Made by a program: the position numbers and the translations under genes
Shown here: positions 42,271-55,303 of the stretch, piece by piece
Layout: each line of letters begins with the position of its first letter
Position numbering within the stretch: the stretch's first letter is position 1
NCBI GenBank assembly: GCA_920105625.2
Contig: OV050030.1
Location: 93,750,652 to 93,814,651, forward strand
From: Clusia tigrina
Lineage: Eukaryota; Arthropoda; Insecta; Diptera; Clusiidae
DNA length: 64,000 nt
Reading direction: 5' to 3'
Notes under the pieces: generated by a model
What the model was told of the DNA's origin: nothing
What the model saw: only the letters and a program-made list of their open reading frames with translations
Databases searched by the model: none

Positions 42271-45200
42271 GATCGTCTTCACTACCTTATTTTGAATATA
42301 TCACTGGAAGTGGAGACACCCTTAACTTTCTAATAGACACAGGATCGAATAAGAATTATATTCAATCTACAAAAATATCAAATCCCATAAAAAACCAAGA
42401 ATCATTTTTCGTTAATTCAGTAGCGGGAAAAATTGAAGTTAATCACCATACTTTTGCAAACATTCTTGGACCACAGACACCACAATTAAAATTTTTTATT
42501 TTACCTGGACTTGAATCCTTCCATGGTATAATAGGTAACGACACACTTAAACAGATAGGAGCGGTAATACATACAGATAAGAACGTTATAATAATTCTAC
42601 AAAATTTAGTTATTCCTTTAAAACAGCAAGCAGCACAGGATGTGAATAATATCGATTTACGCGTTTCACATTTAACAGAGAATCAAAAAGAAAAATTAAT
42701 TAATTTAATTAAAAATTGTCCACATCTGTTTTCTGACCCAAATAGGAGTTTAACATACACTTCAATAGTTAAAGGAGAAATTCGAACAACCAACGATACT
42801 CCAATTTATTCTAGATCCTACCCTTACCCTTTAGCCTTGAAAGAGGAAGTAGAAAGACAGGTCGAGGAACTTTTGGCCGATGGTATTATACGACCATCAC
42901 GCTCACCATACAACTCGCCAGTATGGGTCGTCCCAAAAAAGATGGATGCATCGGGAGTGAAAAAATACCGGATGGTAATTGATTACCGTAAGCTCAATGA
43001 GGTGACTATCCCTGATAGGTACCCGATTCCGGAAATCCAAGAAGTACTTTCCAATCTCGGAAAGAACAAATTTTTTTCAATTATTGACCTAAAAAGCGGT
43101 TTCCATCAAATTCCGCTAAGGGAATGCGATGTCGAAAAAACTGCATTTTCCGTCAACAACGGAAAATATGAGTTTCTCAGATTGCCGTTCGGATTAAAAA
43201 ACGCCCCGGCGATTTTCCAAAGAACGCTAGATGACATACTTCGACAGCACATCGGTAAAAGATGTTATGTCTACATCGATGATATAATTATCTTTGGAAA
43301 AGATTTACAAGAACACCTCGAAAATCTGAGAATTGTTATGAAGACACTTGAAGCAGCAAACATGAAAGTGCAGCTAGACAAGTGCGAGTTTTTAAGGGAA
43401 GATGTAGAATTCTTAGGGTATGTAGTGGGAATAAACGGAATAAAAACTAATCCATCCAAAGTAGAAGCGATAAACAAAATGCCAGAACCAAAAACATTGA
43501 AAGAACTCCGTTCATTCCTAGGAATGTCTGGATATTACAGGCGATTCATTAGGGATTATGCGAAAATCGCAAAACCCCTAACAAATCTTTTACGAGGGGA
43601 AGATGGACGAGTGTCCAAACATGCTTCCAAAAGCAAACCGATTGTTCTTGATAAGGATGCAGTTGAATCTTTTGATAAAATAAAAAACGCATTAATATCG
43701 AAAGAAGTAATTCTTTCACATCCAAATTTTGAAAAAGAATTTGAACTGACCACAGATGCCTCGAACTATGCGATAGGAGCATTGCTCTCGCAAAATGATA
43801 AGCCGATAACATTTATTTCAAGATCGCTATCAAAAACAGAGGAGAATTATGCCACAAACGAGAAAGAATTGTTGGCAATAATATGGTCACTGAATTCACT
43901 CAGAAATTACTTGTACGGTTCCAAAAAAATTAAAATTTATACAGATCACCAACCACTCACCTACGCCTTGAGTGCAAAAAATTCCAACAGCAAGATGAAA
44001 AGATGGAAAGCCATTTTGGAAGAATATAACTACCAACTCATCTACAAACCTGGTAAGGCAAACGTAGTGGCTGATACTTTATCAAGAATACCGGCCCAAA
44101 TTAATTCACTAACTCCTACAGTGCATAGCGATGAAAGCTCTAATCACAATTTGATACCTTGCACTGAAACTCCAGTAAATGTTTTTAAAAATCAGGTTAT
44201 TCTTAAAATCGACGAAACTTCCACTTATCAATTTAAAATAGTTTTCCCAGGAATCCATAGACACATAATTACAGAGCAACAATATACAGAAGAAAAACTT
44301 TTACAACTTTTCAAAAGATATTTAAATCCCTCAGTTATAAATGGTATCCTTACAGAAGAAAGAATTATGGGAATGATACAGAATATTTACCCCCTTAATT
44401 TTTCCAACTACAAAGCACGCTATACTCAAAAAATGGTTGAAGATTCAAAAGATATTTAAATCCCTCAGTTATAAATGGTATCCTTACAGAAGAAAGAATT
44501 ATGGGAATGATACAGAATATTTACCCCCTTAATTTTTCCAACTACAAAGCACGCTATACTCAAAAAATGGTTGAAGATATAATTAGCGAACAAGAACAAG
44601 AAAATATAATTCTTGAAATCCATAACCGCGCTCATCGAAATGCCCTTGAAAATAAATCCCAGATTCTTGGAAAGTACTACTTTCCCTCAATGATAAACAA
44701 AATAAAAAACATAACAAAAATTTGTCAAATATGTAAGGAAAATAAGTACGAAAGGCATCCCAATCAAATTAAATTAGAAGAAACGCCCATACCGTCCTTT
44801 CCAGGACATACAGTTCATATAGATTTATTCCTAACAGAAAATAAAGTTGTTATGACAGCTCTGGATAAATTTACGAAATATGCCATGACAAAAATTCTTA
44901 AAAGTAGATCAATAGAAGACATAAGACGACCACTTAGGGACATAATTTTTGCATTTGGAGTTCCGAAATCTATTATCATCGACAATGAACCATCCCTTAA
45001 CTCAGCCTCGATGAAATTCATGATGAAAGATGAATTAGGTATTGAAATTTATACATCGCCACCATACCGAAGTCAGGCTAACGGACAGGTTGAACGCTTC
45101 CATTCAACTTTGGTAGAAATTATGAGATGTCTCAAAGAGAATGGAACCCAAAGGAATTTTGAAGAACTTCTGGAACGCGCTGTTTCCGAATATAACCACT

Positions 45201-45526
45201 CGATACACTCAGTTACAGGAAAAAAGCCTGTCGATTTATTTTTTGGTAGAAACATGGGCTTTACACCTGACCATTATGAAAAAGTTAGAAATTCAAACAT
45301 TGAAACCCTACAGAAGAAACAACGGAAAGATTTAGAATACCACAACAAGAATAATCATGATCCTAAACAATATCTACCAGGACAAATAATTTTTGTTAAA
45401 AGAAATAGGCGATTAGGGACAAAACTTTCGAAGCCGTTTGTCAAGGAAATAGTCAGGGAAAACCGAAATAGCACAGTTGTGACCGATACCGGTAGAATAG
45501 TACACAAAAGCTTGATAAGAAATTAA
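42264..45526 (+). pseudogene. pol: E1 copy 2 pol, broken by a 134-bp tandem duplication
   Basis: Protease, RT (YIDD), RNase H and the start of integrase are open to 44459. There a 134-bp segment (44311-44444) is repeated directly (44445-44578) and shifts the frame. The integrase finger and catalytic core continue open in the frame of 44501-45526. Everything up to RNase H could still be made. Confidence 0.92.
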
Positions 45527-45554
45527 CAATTTCATTCTTTACTTTTTTTACAAG

Positions 45555-47063
45555 TTAATAATTTGTTTCTTTGCATTATGCAAAGCCGATGTTCAAATAT
45601 TGGATTACTCAAACTCGCAACTAGTGACAATAGAGACTGGATTAGCTAAATTACAAACAGGAACGTTCAAAGTCATTCACATCATAGACTTAAAGAAATA
45701 CGAAGATTCAATTAATAACCTCGAAACAATATTTAGAACCAAAATTAATACGGACCACTCCTTATACCCATTTATTTCCGATGAGATTGAAAAAATAAAA
45801 ATCCATTTAAACAGACTCAGTATAAACAGAAGGACCAAACGATCACTCGACTTTATCGGCAGTGCATGGAAGTGGATAGCCGGAAACCCGGACCACTCTG
45901 ACCAAATTATTTTGACGGAAAAAATTAATAATGCTCTCGAAAATAACAATAAACAACTAATAATTAATAGAATGACAATAGACAAAATGAATGAAATAAC
46001 TAACAAAACGAATACAATTTTAAAGGTGATGCAATCAGACAAGAATAGTGATGATAAATCTTTCACGCAACTAAAATACAAACTTGACCTCATGAAAGAG
46101 GAAATAATCAATATAGAGTATGCCATTCATTGGGCAAAGGCTAACGTAATTAATTCTTATATTTTATCAAATACCGAAATAAATATTGCTAAAGAAATTT
46201 TCAATAAAGAAAACATACCTTACATTAACATTGATGAATTGCTAGAATTCGCGGAGATTAAAATAGCCACGAATGATGAGACTATTATTTATATAATTAG
46301 TTTGCCAGAAACCGATACATAATATTGTAAAAAAATTGTTGTAAAACCAGTTAAATTAAAATCAAAAATTAACAAAATCAATTATAATTCAATATTACAA
46401 TGTAAAAATCAGTTTTACGGAATTAAAAACAATTGTAAGACATATAATAAATTATCCATTTGTTTACATAAAAATGTAATAAATCTAAGAAATTCAACAT
46501 GCATTCCAAATTTACTGGCAAGCCAAAAGTCTTCCTGCCAATTAATTAACAATCAACACATACCAGAAGTAGAAGAAATTTCAACAGGGCTAATTTTCTT
46601 AAATCAATTTTATGGATCCATCATTATAAATAACGAGACAAGCATTCTAGAAGGAACATTCTTAATAAAATACCACAATGAAACCATAAATATCAGGAAC
46701 ATAACATATACTTCAAATGAAACCGTCGTCTACGCACCATTGCCCGCTTTACTGCAACCGAAAATTTTACCAAGAGATACAGAAGAAGTACTTTCATTAG
46801 AAATGATGAAAGAATTGAATGTGAAAAACACTGAATTCATCAAATCTTTAGATGTACGCAACAAAATATCATTAACATCTGGCACAGTAGTAGCTATTCT
46901 TATAGTACTATTTGGGATAATTATGGCTGTAAGTCACATACGCAGAAGAATGAAAGGTCAAGTAACAAATACAATAAGCCTAAAGGAACGACACCCCCAA
47001 CTTTCTGAATCGGCCATAGAAAAGCTTAACCAAATCTTTAACGGGTCAACCGAGGACGGTTGA
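45555..47063 (+). pseudogene. env: E1 copy 2 env, nonsense mutation
   Basis: Open as in copy 1 to a TAA at 46320-46322, where copy 1 has GAA. The frame after the stop is otherwise intact to 47063, including the membrane anchor. The truncated product would keep the furin site but lose the anchor. The stop is shared with copies 3 and 4. Confidence 0.92.
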
Positions 47064-47078
47064 AATCAGGAGGGGAAG

Positions 47079-47371
47079 AGTTAAGAACAAATAAGTTGCA
47101 ACTTAGAACCAAAATTCCATTCCCACGAATAAGAATGCTGACGAAGTGTCTGCAGTACCCACAGTCACGTACTCGAAAACAACAACAACGAAAATAGTAT
47201 AAAAACTTCATATGGAATATGATCCACGCGTCCGGCAGAGCAGTTGGTGAATTTGGCTTTTGCATTTATTTAATTATGTTAGATTAAATTCAGTTGTAAA
47301 TTAGAAGTGAAACAATAAAGTTGGCTTCGGCCTTTTTTTAAAAACAACCAAAAGAAATAAAAATCTTAACT
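47079..47371 (+). repeat. E1 LTR3 (293 bp), shared by copies 2 and 3
   Basis: Full-length with the same ends as LTR2. An intact primer-binding site follows. Confidence 0.95.
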
Positions 47372-48068
47372 GGCGCCCGAGCAGGGACCCAAATGTGAAG
47401 TTCGGGATACATTAAATCTTTGGAGCAGCAATTTGGGGCCAAAAACCCAACAGTGAAGTTCTGGATAATATCGATCCTTGGACAACAGTTGGCGGATTTT
47501 CAACAAAAAAGTCAAGGAATAACGTAACTACGAGGTGCCTAAGTACGAACGGAAAGGGAGAACACCAAGAGCTCAACCTCCATTGACATCGTTGGAATGA
47601 TATTCGTAAGACTAGTTTTAAGACATTTTTTAGTGAAAGAAAAAATATATTGAAAAACGAAAATTTACAAAATTGATAAAAGATAAATAGAGAGGAAAAT
47701 ATTTACGAAAAATATAGAGATTAGAGAAATTGCAATAATAAAAAAAAAGAAGGAAGGAATTAATAACTCAGCTTAGAAAATACATAACTTAGTTTATATT
47801 TGTATCTAAATATTATATCTGAAAGTGACTATACAAAGCAATTATTTTGATAATTTCTTAATTTTTTTCCACTGAAAACAACACATTATTATTAATTCCG
47901 ATTAAAAGATTTGCAAGAATTGTCTGAATTCAAGGGTCAAATTCAAACTATAATTAATTAAAAAACCTATAGTAAGAAATTCACACTGTGACTCTTACAG
48001 CCATTTACTCTAGTGTATAAAAATTTACAAATAAGGAAATAAAATTCAAAAAATTGTATTCGTTGAAA
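47372..48068 (+). other. E1 copy 3 leader
   Basis: Complete leader without the copy 2 deletion. No ORF worth reporting. Confidence 0.7.
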
Positions 48069-49661
48069 ATGACAAAAGTGACTGCTGACGAATTAACAGA
48101 ACAATTAAGCAGACTGAATTTTAACAATACGACACCCAGCATATCAAATCGAGCATTAAGGATGGACAAAGCACTACAACAACAAATAACTGACTTGATA
48201 ACCTCAACGATACAAAATTTGAATAATCCTTTGTCGAATGACGATAGCACGGATTGCCAAGTAGAATTGACAAGAGAAAATATTAACGAGCTAGACAGGA
48301 TCCCAGACATAGTGAAATGTCTTAGGGAATTTTCAGGGGCTCCGGGAGAATCTAACTCCTGGAGAAGAACCACAGATCGCATATTTTCCGTATACGAGAA
48401 CCTAAAAGGAACTCCAAAGTATTATGCGATACTCCATACAGTCAGGCATAAAATTGTAGGAGAAGCAGATACCGCTTTGGAATCCTACAAAACTCCATTA
48501 AATTGGGTAAAAATAAAACAGTGCTTAATGATGCACTATTCGGATAAAAGGGATATTGGTACCTTGGAGTATCAACTCACCACCCTAGCTCAACGAAATA
48601 ATTCAATTCAGGAGTACTATCAGAAGGTGTATCAACACTTATCGTTGATACTAGACAAAATTTCCTGCCTTGACATAAGTGAGGACTCACTGCAGGCTAT
48701 GACCAATTGCTATAGAGATAAGGCACTCGATACATTTATTCGAGGACTTAACGGAGACTTACCCCGTTTGCTTAGCATAAGAGAACCTACTTCTCTTCCG
48801 CAGGCTCTTAATTTATGCCAAAAACTTTATAATATGACTTTCCGTATGAATTACGCACAGAATAGCTCAGCAAATTACAAAATGGTACCACCTAGACCAC
48901 CAAAAAAATTTAATTTTCCCACAAATAGAAATAATTTTCATCCTGAATTAGTTCATTGGCCATCTGCCAAAAATACTAATCCTTTCATCCAAAATAGGGC
49001 AAACCCATTCTTAAATAATACTTGGAGAACTCAAAATTACCAGAGCACAAACCCTTTTATGCAAAACGGTAACCCATTGAAACAAAATAATACACTTCAG
49101 CCAAACTTCCAATTTCCAAGACCAAACCAAGCATTTAATTCCAGACCAAACATGCCTTCCAAACCCCCACAGCCTATGGAGATAGACCATTCGATACAAA
49201 CCAGAAACGTAAATGATCAAAATAGGCCTAATTTTCAACACAATAACAATGGTCAAAAACGACCAATGACTTTCCAAACACACACTCCAAACAAGATGCA
49301 AAGAAACTTCTTTGTCAGCACAGACCTTCATAATTGTTACGAAGTTGAACATCCATATTTGAATAACGAAACTTACAATTACGACAGATATCAGCCAAGT
49401 CCCAACGACGTTGAAACTGGATATCAATATCCAGACCATGATGCAAATGCTTATGCTGAGTTTCAGCAAAATTATTTCCAGGAAACTTTCCAATCACCGT
49501 CTTACAACGACCCTAATGACATATTTTCACCACACTTGGATGAAGCAAACCAAACATCTTCCGATACTCTACAAGAAACTCAGAGTGCTGGTTCAATTTT
49601 AAAAGAACAATATTTTAATTCTATTCCTAAACAATTAGACAATATTAATTTTTTAGAGTAA
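48069..49661 (+). CDS. gag: E1 copy 3 Gag (530 aa)
   Basis: Full-length. Private changes are PGESNSW (Phe to Ser) and GNPLKQ. Groups with copy 2. Slippery site at 49649-49655. Confidence 0.92.
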   Translation: MTKVTADELTEQLSRLNFNNTTPSISNRALRMDKALQQQITDLITSTIQNLNNPLSNDDSTDCQVELTRENINELDRIPDIVKCLREFSGAPGESNSWRRTTDRIFSVYENLKGTPKYYAILHTVRHKIVGEADTALESYKTPLNWVKIKQCLMMHYSDKRDIGTLEYQLTTLAQRNNSIQEYYQKVYQHLSLILDKISCLDISEDSLQAMTNCYRDKALDTFIRGLNGDLPRLLSIREPTSLPQALNLCQKLYNMTFRMNYAQNSSANYKMVPPRPPKKFNFPTNRNNFHPELVHWPSAKNTNPFIQNRANPFLNNTWRTQNYQSTNPFMQNGNPLKQNNTLQPNFQFPRPNQAFNSRPNMPSKPPQPMEIDHSIQTRNVNDQNRPNFQHNNNGQKRPMTFQTHTPNKMQRNFFVSTDLHNCYEVEHPYLNNETYNYDRYQPSPNDVETGYQYPDHDANAYAEFQQNYFQETFQSPSYNDPNDIFSPHLDEANQTSSDTLQETQSAGSILKEQYFNSIPKQLDNINFLE

Positions 49662-52600
49662 GATCGTCTTCACTACCTTATTTTGAATATATCACTGGAA
49701 GTGGAGACACCCTTAACTTTCTAATAGACACAGGATCGAATAAGAATTATATTCAATCTACAAAAATATCAAATCCCATAAAAAACCAAGAATCATTTTT
49801 CGTTAATTCAGTAGCGGGAAAAATTGAAGTTAATCACCATACTTTTGCAAACATTCTTGGACCACAGACACCACAATTAAAATTTTTTATTTTTCCTGGA
49901 CTTGAATCCTTCCATGGTATAATAGGTAACGACACACTTAAACAGATAGGAGCGGTAATACATACAGATAAGAACGTTATGATAATTCTACAAAATTTAG
50001 TTATTCCTTTAAAACAGCAAGCAGCACAGGATGTGAATAATATCGATTTACGCGTTTCACATTTAACAGAGAATCAAAAAGAAAAATTAATTAATTTAAT
50101 TAAAAATTGTCCACATCTGTTTTCTGACCCAAATAGGAGTTTAACATACACTTCAATAGTTAAAGGAGAAATTCGAACAACCAACGATACTCCAATTTAT
50201 TCTAGATCCTACCCTTACCCTTTAGCCTTGAAAGAGGAAGTAGAAAGACAGGTCGAGGAACTTTTGGCCGATGGTATTATACGACCATCACGCTCACCAT
50301 ACAACTCGCCAGTATGGGTCGTCCCAAAAAAGATGGATGCATCGGGAGTGAAAAAATACCGGATGGTAATTGATTACCGTAAGCTCAATGAGGTGACTAT
50401 CCCTGATAGGTACCCGATTCCGGAAATCCAAGAAGTACTTTCCAATCTCGGAAAGAACAAATTTTTTTCAATTATTGACCTAAAAAGCGGTTTCCATCAA
50501 ATTCCGCTAAGGGAATGCGATGTCGAAAAAACTGCATTTTCCGTCAACAACGGAAAATATGAGTTTCTCAGATTGCCGTTCGGATTAAAAAACGCCCCGG
50601 CGATTTTCCAAAGAACGCTAGATGACATACTTCGACAGCACATCGGTAAAAGATGTTATGTCTACATCGATGATATAATTATCTTTGGAAAAGATTTACA
50701 AGAACACCTCGAAAATCTGAGAATTGTTATGAAGACACTTGAAGCAGCAAACATGAAAGTGCAGCTAGACAAGTGCGAGTTTTTAAGGGAAGATGTAGAA
50801 TTCTTAGGGTATGTAGTGGGAATAAACGGAATAAAAACTAATCCATCCAAAGTAGAAGCGATAAACAAAATGCCAGAACCAAAAACATTGAAAGAACTCC
50901 GTTCATTCCTAGGAATGTCTGGATATTACAGGCGATTCATTAGGGATTATGCGAAAATCGCAAAACCCCTAACAAATCTTTTACGAGGGGAAGATGGACG
51001 AGTGTCCAAACATGCTTCCAAAAGCAAACCGATTGTTCTTGATAAGGATGCAGTTCAATCTTTTGATAAAATAAAAAACGCATTAATATCGAAAGAAGTA
51101 ATTCTTTCACATCCAAATTTTGAAAAAGAATTTGAACTGACCACAGATGCCTCGAACTATGCGATAGGAGCAGTGCTCTCGCAAAATGATAAGCCGATAA
51201 CATTTATTTCAAGATCGCTATCAAAAACAGAGGAGAATTATGCCACAAACGAGAAAGAATTGTTGGCAATAATATGGTCACTGAATTCACTCAGAAATTA
51301 CTTGTACGGTTCCAAAAAAATTAAAATTTATACAGATCACCAACCACTCACCTACGCCTTGAGTGCAAAAAATTCCAACAGCAAGATGAAAAGATGGAAA
51401 GCCATTTTGGAAGAATATAACTACCAACTCATCTACAAACCTGGTAAGGCAAACGTAGTGGCTGATACTTTATCAAGAATACCGGCCCAAATTAATTCAC
51501 TAACTCCTACAGTGCATAGCGATGAAAGCTCTAATCACAATTTGATACCTTGCACTGAAACTCCAGTAAATGTTTTTAAAAATCAGGTTATTCTTAAAAT
51601 CGACGAAACTTCCACTTATCAATTTAAAATAGTTTTCCCAGGAATCCATAGACACATAATTACAGAGCAACAATATACAGAAGAAAAACTTTTACAACTT
51701 TTCAAAAGATATTTAAATCCCTCAGTTATAAATGGTATCCTTACAGAAGAAAGAATTATGGGAATGATACAGAATATTTACCCCCTTAATTTTTCCAACT
51801 ACAAAGCACGCTATACTCAAAAAATGGTTGAAGATATAATTAGCGAACAAGAACAAGAAAATATAATTCTTGAAATCCATAACCGCGCTCATCGAAATGC
51901 CCTTGAAAATAAATCCCAGATTCTTGGAAAGTACTACTTTCCCTCAATGATAAACAAAATAAAAAACATAACAAAAATTTGTACGAAAGGCATCCCAATC
52001 AAATTAAATTAGAAGAAACGCCCATACCGTCCTTTCCAGGACATACAGTTCATATAGATTTATTCCTAACAGAAAATAAAGTTGTTATGACAGCTCTGGA
52101 TAAATTTACGAAATATGCCATGACAAAAATTCTTAAAAGTAGATCAATAGAAGACATAAGACGACCACTTAGGGACATAATTTTTGCATTTGGAGTTCCG
52201 AAATCTATTATCATCGACAATGAACCATCCCTTAACTCAGCCTCGATGAAATTCATGATGAAAGATGAATTAGGTATTGAAATTTATACATCGCCACCAT
52301 ACCGAAGTCAGGCTAACGGACAGGTTGAACGCTTCCATTCAACTTTGGTAGAAATTATGAGATGTCTCAAAGAGAATGGAACCCAAAGGAATTTTGAAGA
52401 ACTTCTGGAACGCGCTGTTTCCGAATATAACCACTCGATACACTCAGTTACAGGAAAAAAGCCTGTCGATTTATTTTTTGGTAGAAACATGGGCTTTACA
52501 CCTGACCATTATGAAAAAGTTAGAAATTCAAACATTGAAACCCTACAGAAGAAACAACGGAAAGATTTAGAATACCACAACAAGAATAAGCATGATCCTA

Positions 52601-52761
52601 AACAATATCTACCAGGACAAATAATTTTTGTTAAAAGAAATAGGCGATTAGGGACAAAACTTTCGAAGCCGTTTGTCAAGGAAATAGTCAGGGAAAACCG
52701 AAATAGCACAGTTGTGACCGATACCGGTAGAATAGTACACAAAAGCTTGATAAGAAATTAA
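49655..52761 (+). pseudogene. pol: E1 copy 3 pol, 22-bp deletion in integrase
   Basis: Open through protease, RT and RNase H to 52012. A 22-bp deletion near 51982, between two GT dinucleotides, removes the CQIC pair of the integrase zinc finger and shifts the frame. The rest of integrase is open in the new frame to 52761. Confidence 0.92.
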
Positions 52762-52789
52762 CAATTTCATTCTTTACTTTTTTTACAAG

Positions 52790-54298
52790 TTAATAATTTG
52801 TTTCTTTGCATTATGCAAAGCCGATGTTCAAATATTGGATTACTCAAACTCGCAACTAGTGACAATAGAGACTGGATTAGCTAAATTACAAACAGGAACG
52901 TTCAAAGTCATTCACATCATAGACTTAAAGAAATACGAAGATTCAATTAATAACCTCGAAACAATATTTAGAACCAAAATTAATACGGACCACTCCTTAT
53001 ACCCATTTATTTCCGATGAGATTGAAAAAATAAAAATCCATTTAAACAGACTCAGTATAAACAGAAGGACCAAACGATCACTCGACTTTATCGGCAGTGC
53101 ATGGAAGTGGATAGCCGGAAACCCGGACCACTCTGACCAAATTATTTTGACGGAAAAAATTAATAATGCTCTCGAAAATAACAATAAACAACTAATAATT
53201 AATAGAATGACAATAGACAAAATGAATGAAATAACTAACAAAACGAATACAATTTTAAAGGTGATGCAATCAGACAAGAATAGTGATGATAAATCTTTCA
53301 CGCAACTAAAATACAAACTTGACCTCATGAAAGAGGAAATAATCAATATAGAGTATGCCATTCATTGGGCAAAGGCTAACGTAATTAATTCTTATATTTT
53401 ATCAAATACCGAAATAAATATTGCTAAAGAAATTTTCAATAAAGAAAACATACCTTACATTAACATTGATGAATTGCTAGAATTCGCGGAGATTAAAATA
53501 GCCACGAATGATGAGACTATTATTTATATAATTAGTTTGCCAGAAACCGATACATAATATTGTAAAAAAATTGTTGTAAAACCAGTTAAATTAAAATCAA
53601 AAATTAACAAAATCAATTATAATTCAATATTACAATGTAAAAATCAGTTTTACGGAATTAAAAACAATTGTAAGACATATAATAAATTATCCATTTGTTT
53701 ACATAAAAATGTAATAAATCTAAGAAATTCAACATGCATTCCAAATTTACTGGCAAGCCAAAAGTCTTCCTGCCAATTAATTAACAATCAACACATACCA
53801 GAAGTAGAAGAAATTTCAACAGGGCTAATTTTCTTAAATCAATTTAATGGATCCATCATTATAAATAACGAGACAAGCATTCTAGAAGGAACATTCTTAA
53901 TAAAATACCACAATGAAACCATAAATATCAGGAACATAACATATACTTCAAATGAAACCGTCGTCTACGCACCATTGCCCGCTTTACTGCAACCGAAAAT
54001 TTTACCAAGAGATACAGAAGAAGTACTTTCATTAGAAATGATGAAAGAATTGAATGTGAAAAACACTGAATTCATCAAATCTTTAGATGTACGCAACAAA
54101 ATATCATTAACATCTGGCACAGTAGTAGCTATTCTTATAGTACTATTTGGGATAATTATGGCTGTAAGTCACATACGCAGAAGAATGAAAGGTCAAGTAA
54201 CAAATACAATAAGCCTAAAGGAACGACACCCCCAACTTTCTGAATCGGCCATAGAAAAGCTTAACCAAATCTTTAACGGGTCAACCGAGGACGGTTGA
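52790..54298 (+). pseudogene. env: E1 copy 3 env, nonsense mutation
   Basis: Same GAA-to-TAA change at 53555-53557 as copies 2 and 4. Otherwise full length. Confidence 0.92.
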
Positions 54299-54313
54299 AA
54301 TCAGGAGGGGAAG

Positions 54314-54606
54314 AGTTAAGAACAAATAAGTTGCAACTTAGAACCAAAATTCCATTCCCACGAATAAGAATGCTGACGAAGTGTCTGCAGTACCCACAGT
54401 CACGTACTCGAAAACAACAACAACGAAAATAGTATAAAAACTTCATATGGAATATGATCCACGCGTCCGGCAGAGCAGTTGGTGAATTTGGCTTTTGCAT
54501 TTATTTAATTATGTTAGATTAAATTCAGTTGTAAATTAGAAGTGAAACAATAAAGTTGGCTTCGGCCTTTTTTTAAAAACAACCAAAAGAAATAAAAATC
54601 TTAACT
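54314..54606 (+). repeat. E1 LTR4 (293 bp), shared by copies 3 and 4
   Basis: Full-length. The primer-binding site that follows reads TGGCTCCCGAG, with one substitution. Confidence 0.95.
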
Positions 54607-55303
54607 GGCTCCCGAGCAGGGACCCAAATGTGAAGTTCGGGATACATTAAATCTTTGGAGCAGCAATTTGGGGCCAAAAACCCAACAGTGAAGTTCTGGA
54701 TAATATCGATCCTTGGACAACAGTTGGCGGATTTTCAACAAAAAAGTCAAGGAATAACGTAACTACGAGGTGCCTAAGTACGAACGGAAAGGGAGAACAC
54801 CAAGAGCTCAACCTCCATTGACATCGTTGGAATGATATTCGTAAGACTAGTTTTAAGACATTTTTTAGTGAAAGAAAAAATATATTGAAAAACGAAAATT
54901 TACAAAATTGATAAAAGATAAATAGAGAGGAAAATATTTACGAAAAATATAGAGATTAGAGAAATTGCAATAATAAAAAAAAAGAAGGAAGGAATTAATA
55001 ACTCAGCTTAGAAAATACATAACTTAGTTTATATTTGTATCTAAATATTATATCTGAAAGTGACTATACAAAGCAATTATTTTGATAATTTCTTAATTTT
55101 TTTCCACTGAAAACAACACATTATTATTAATTCCGATTAAAAGATTTGCAAGAATTGTCTGAATTCAAGGGTCAAATTCAAACTATAATTAATTAAAAAA
55201 CCTATAGTAAGAAATTCACACTGTGACTCTTACAGCCATTTACTCTAGTGTATAAAAATTTACAAATAAGGAAATAAAATTCAAAAAATTGTATTCGTTC
55301 AAA
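54607..55303 (+). other. E1 copy 4 leader
   Basis: Complete leader without an ORF. It has a base change (GTTCAAAATG) directly before the gag ATG. Confidence 0.7.
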
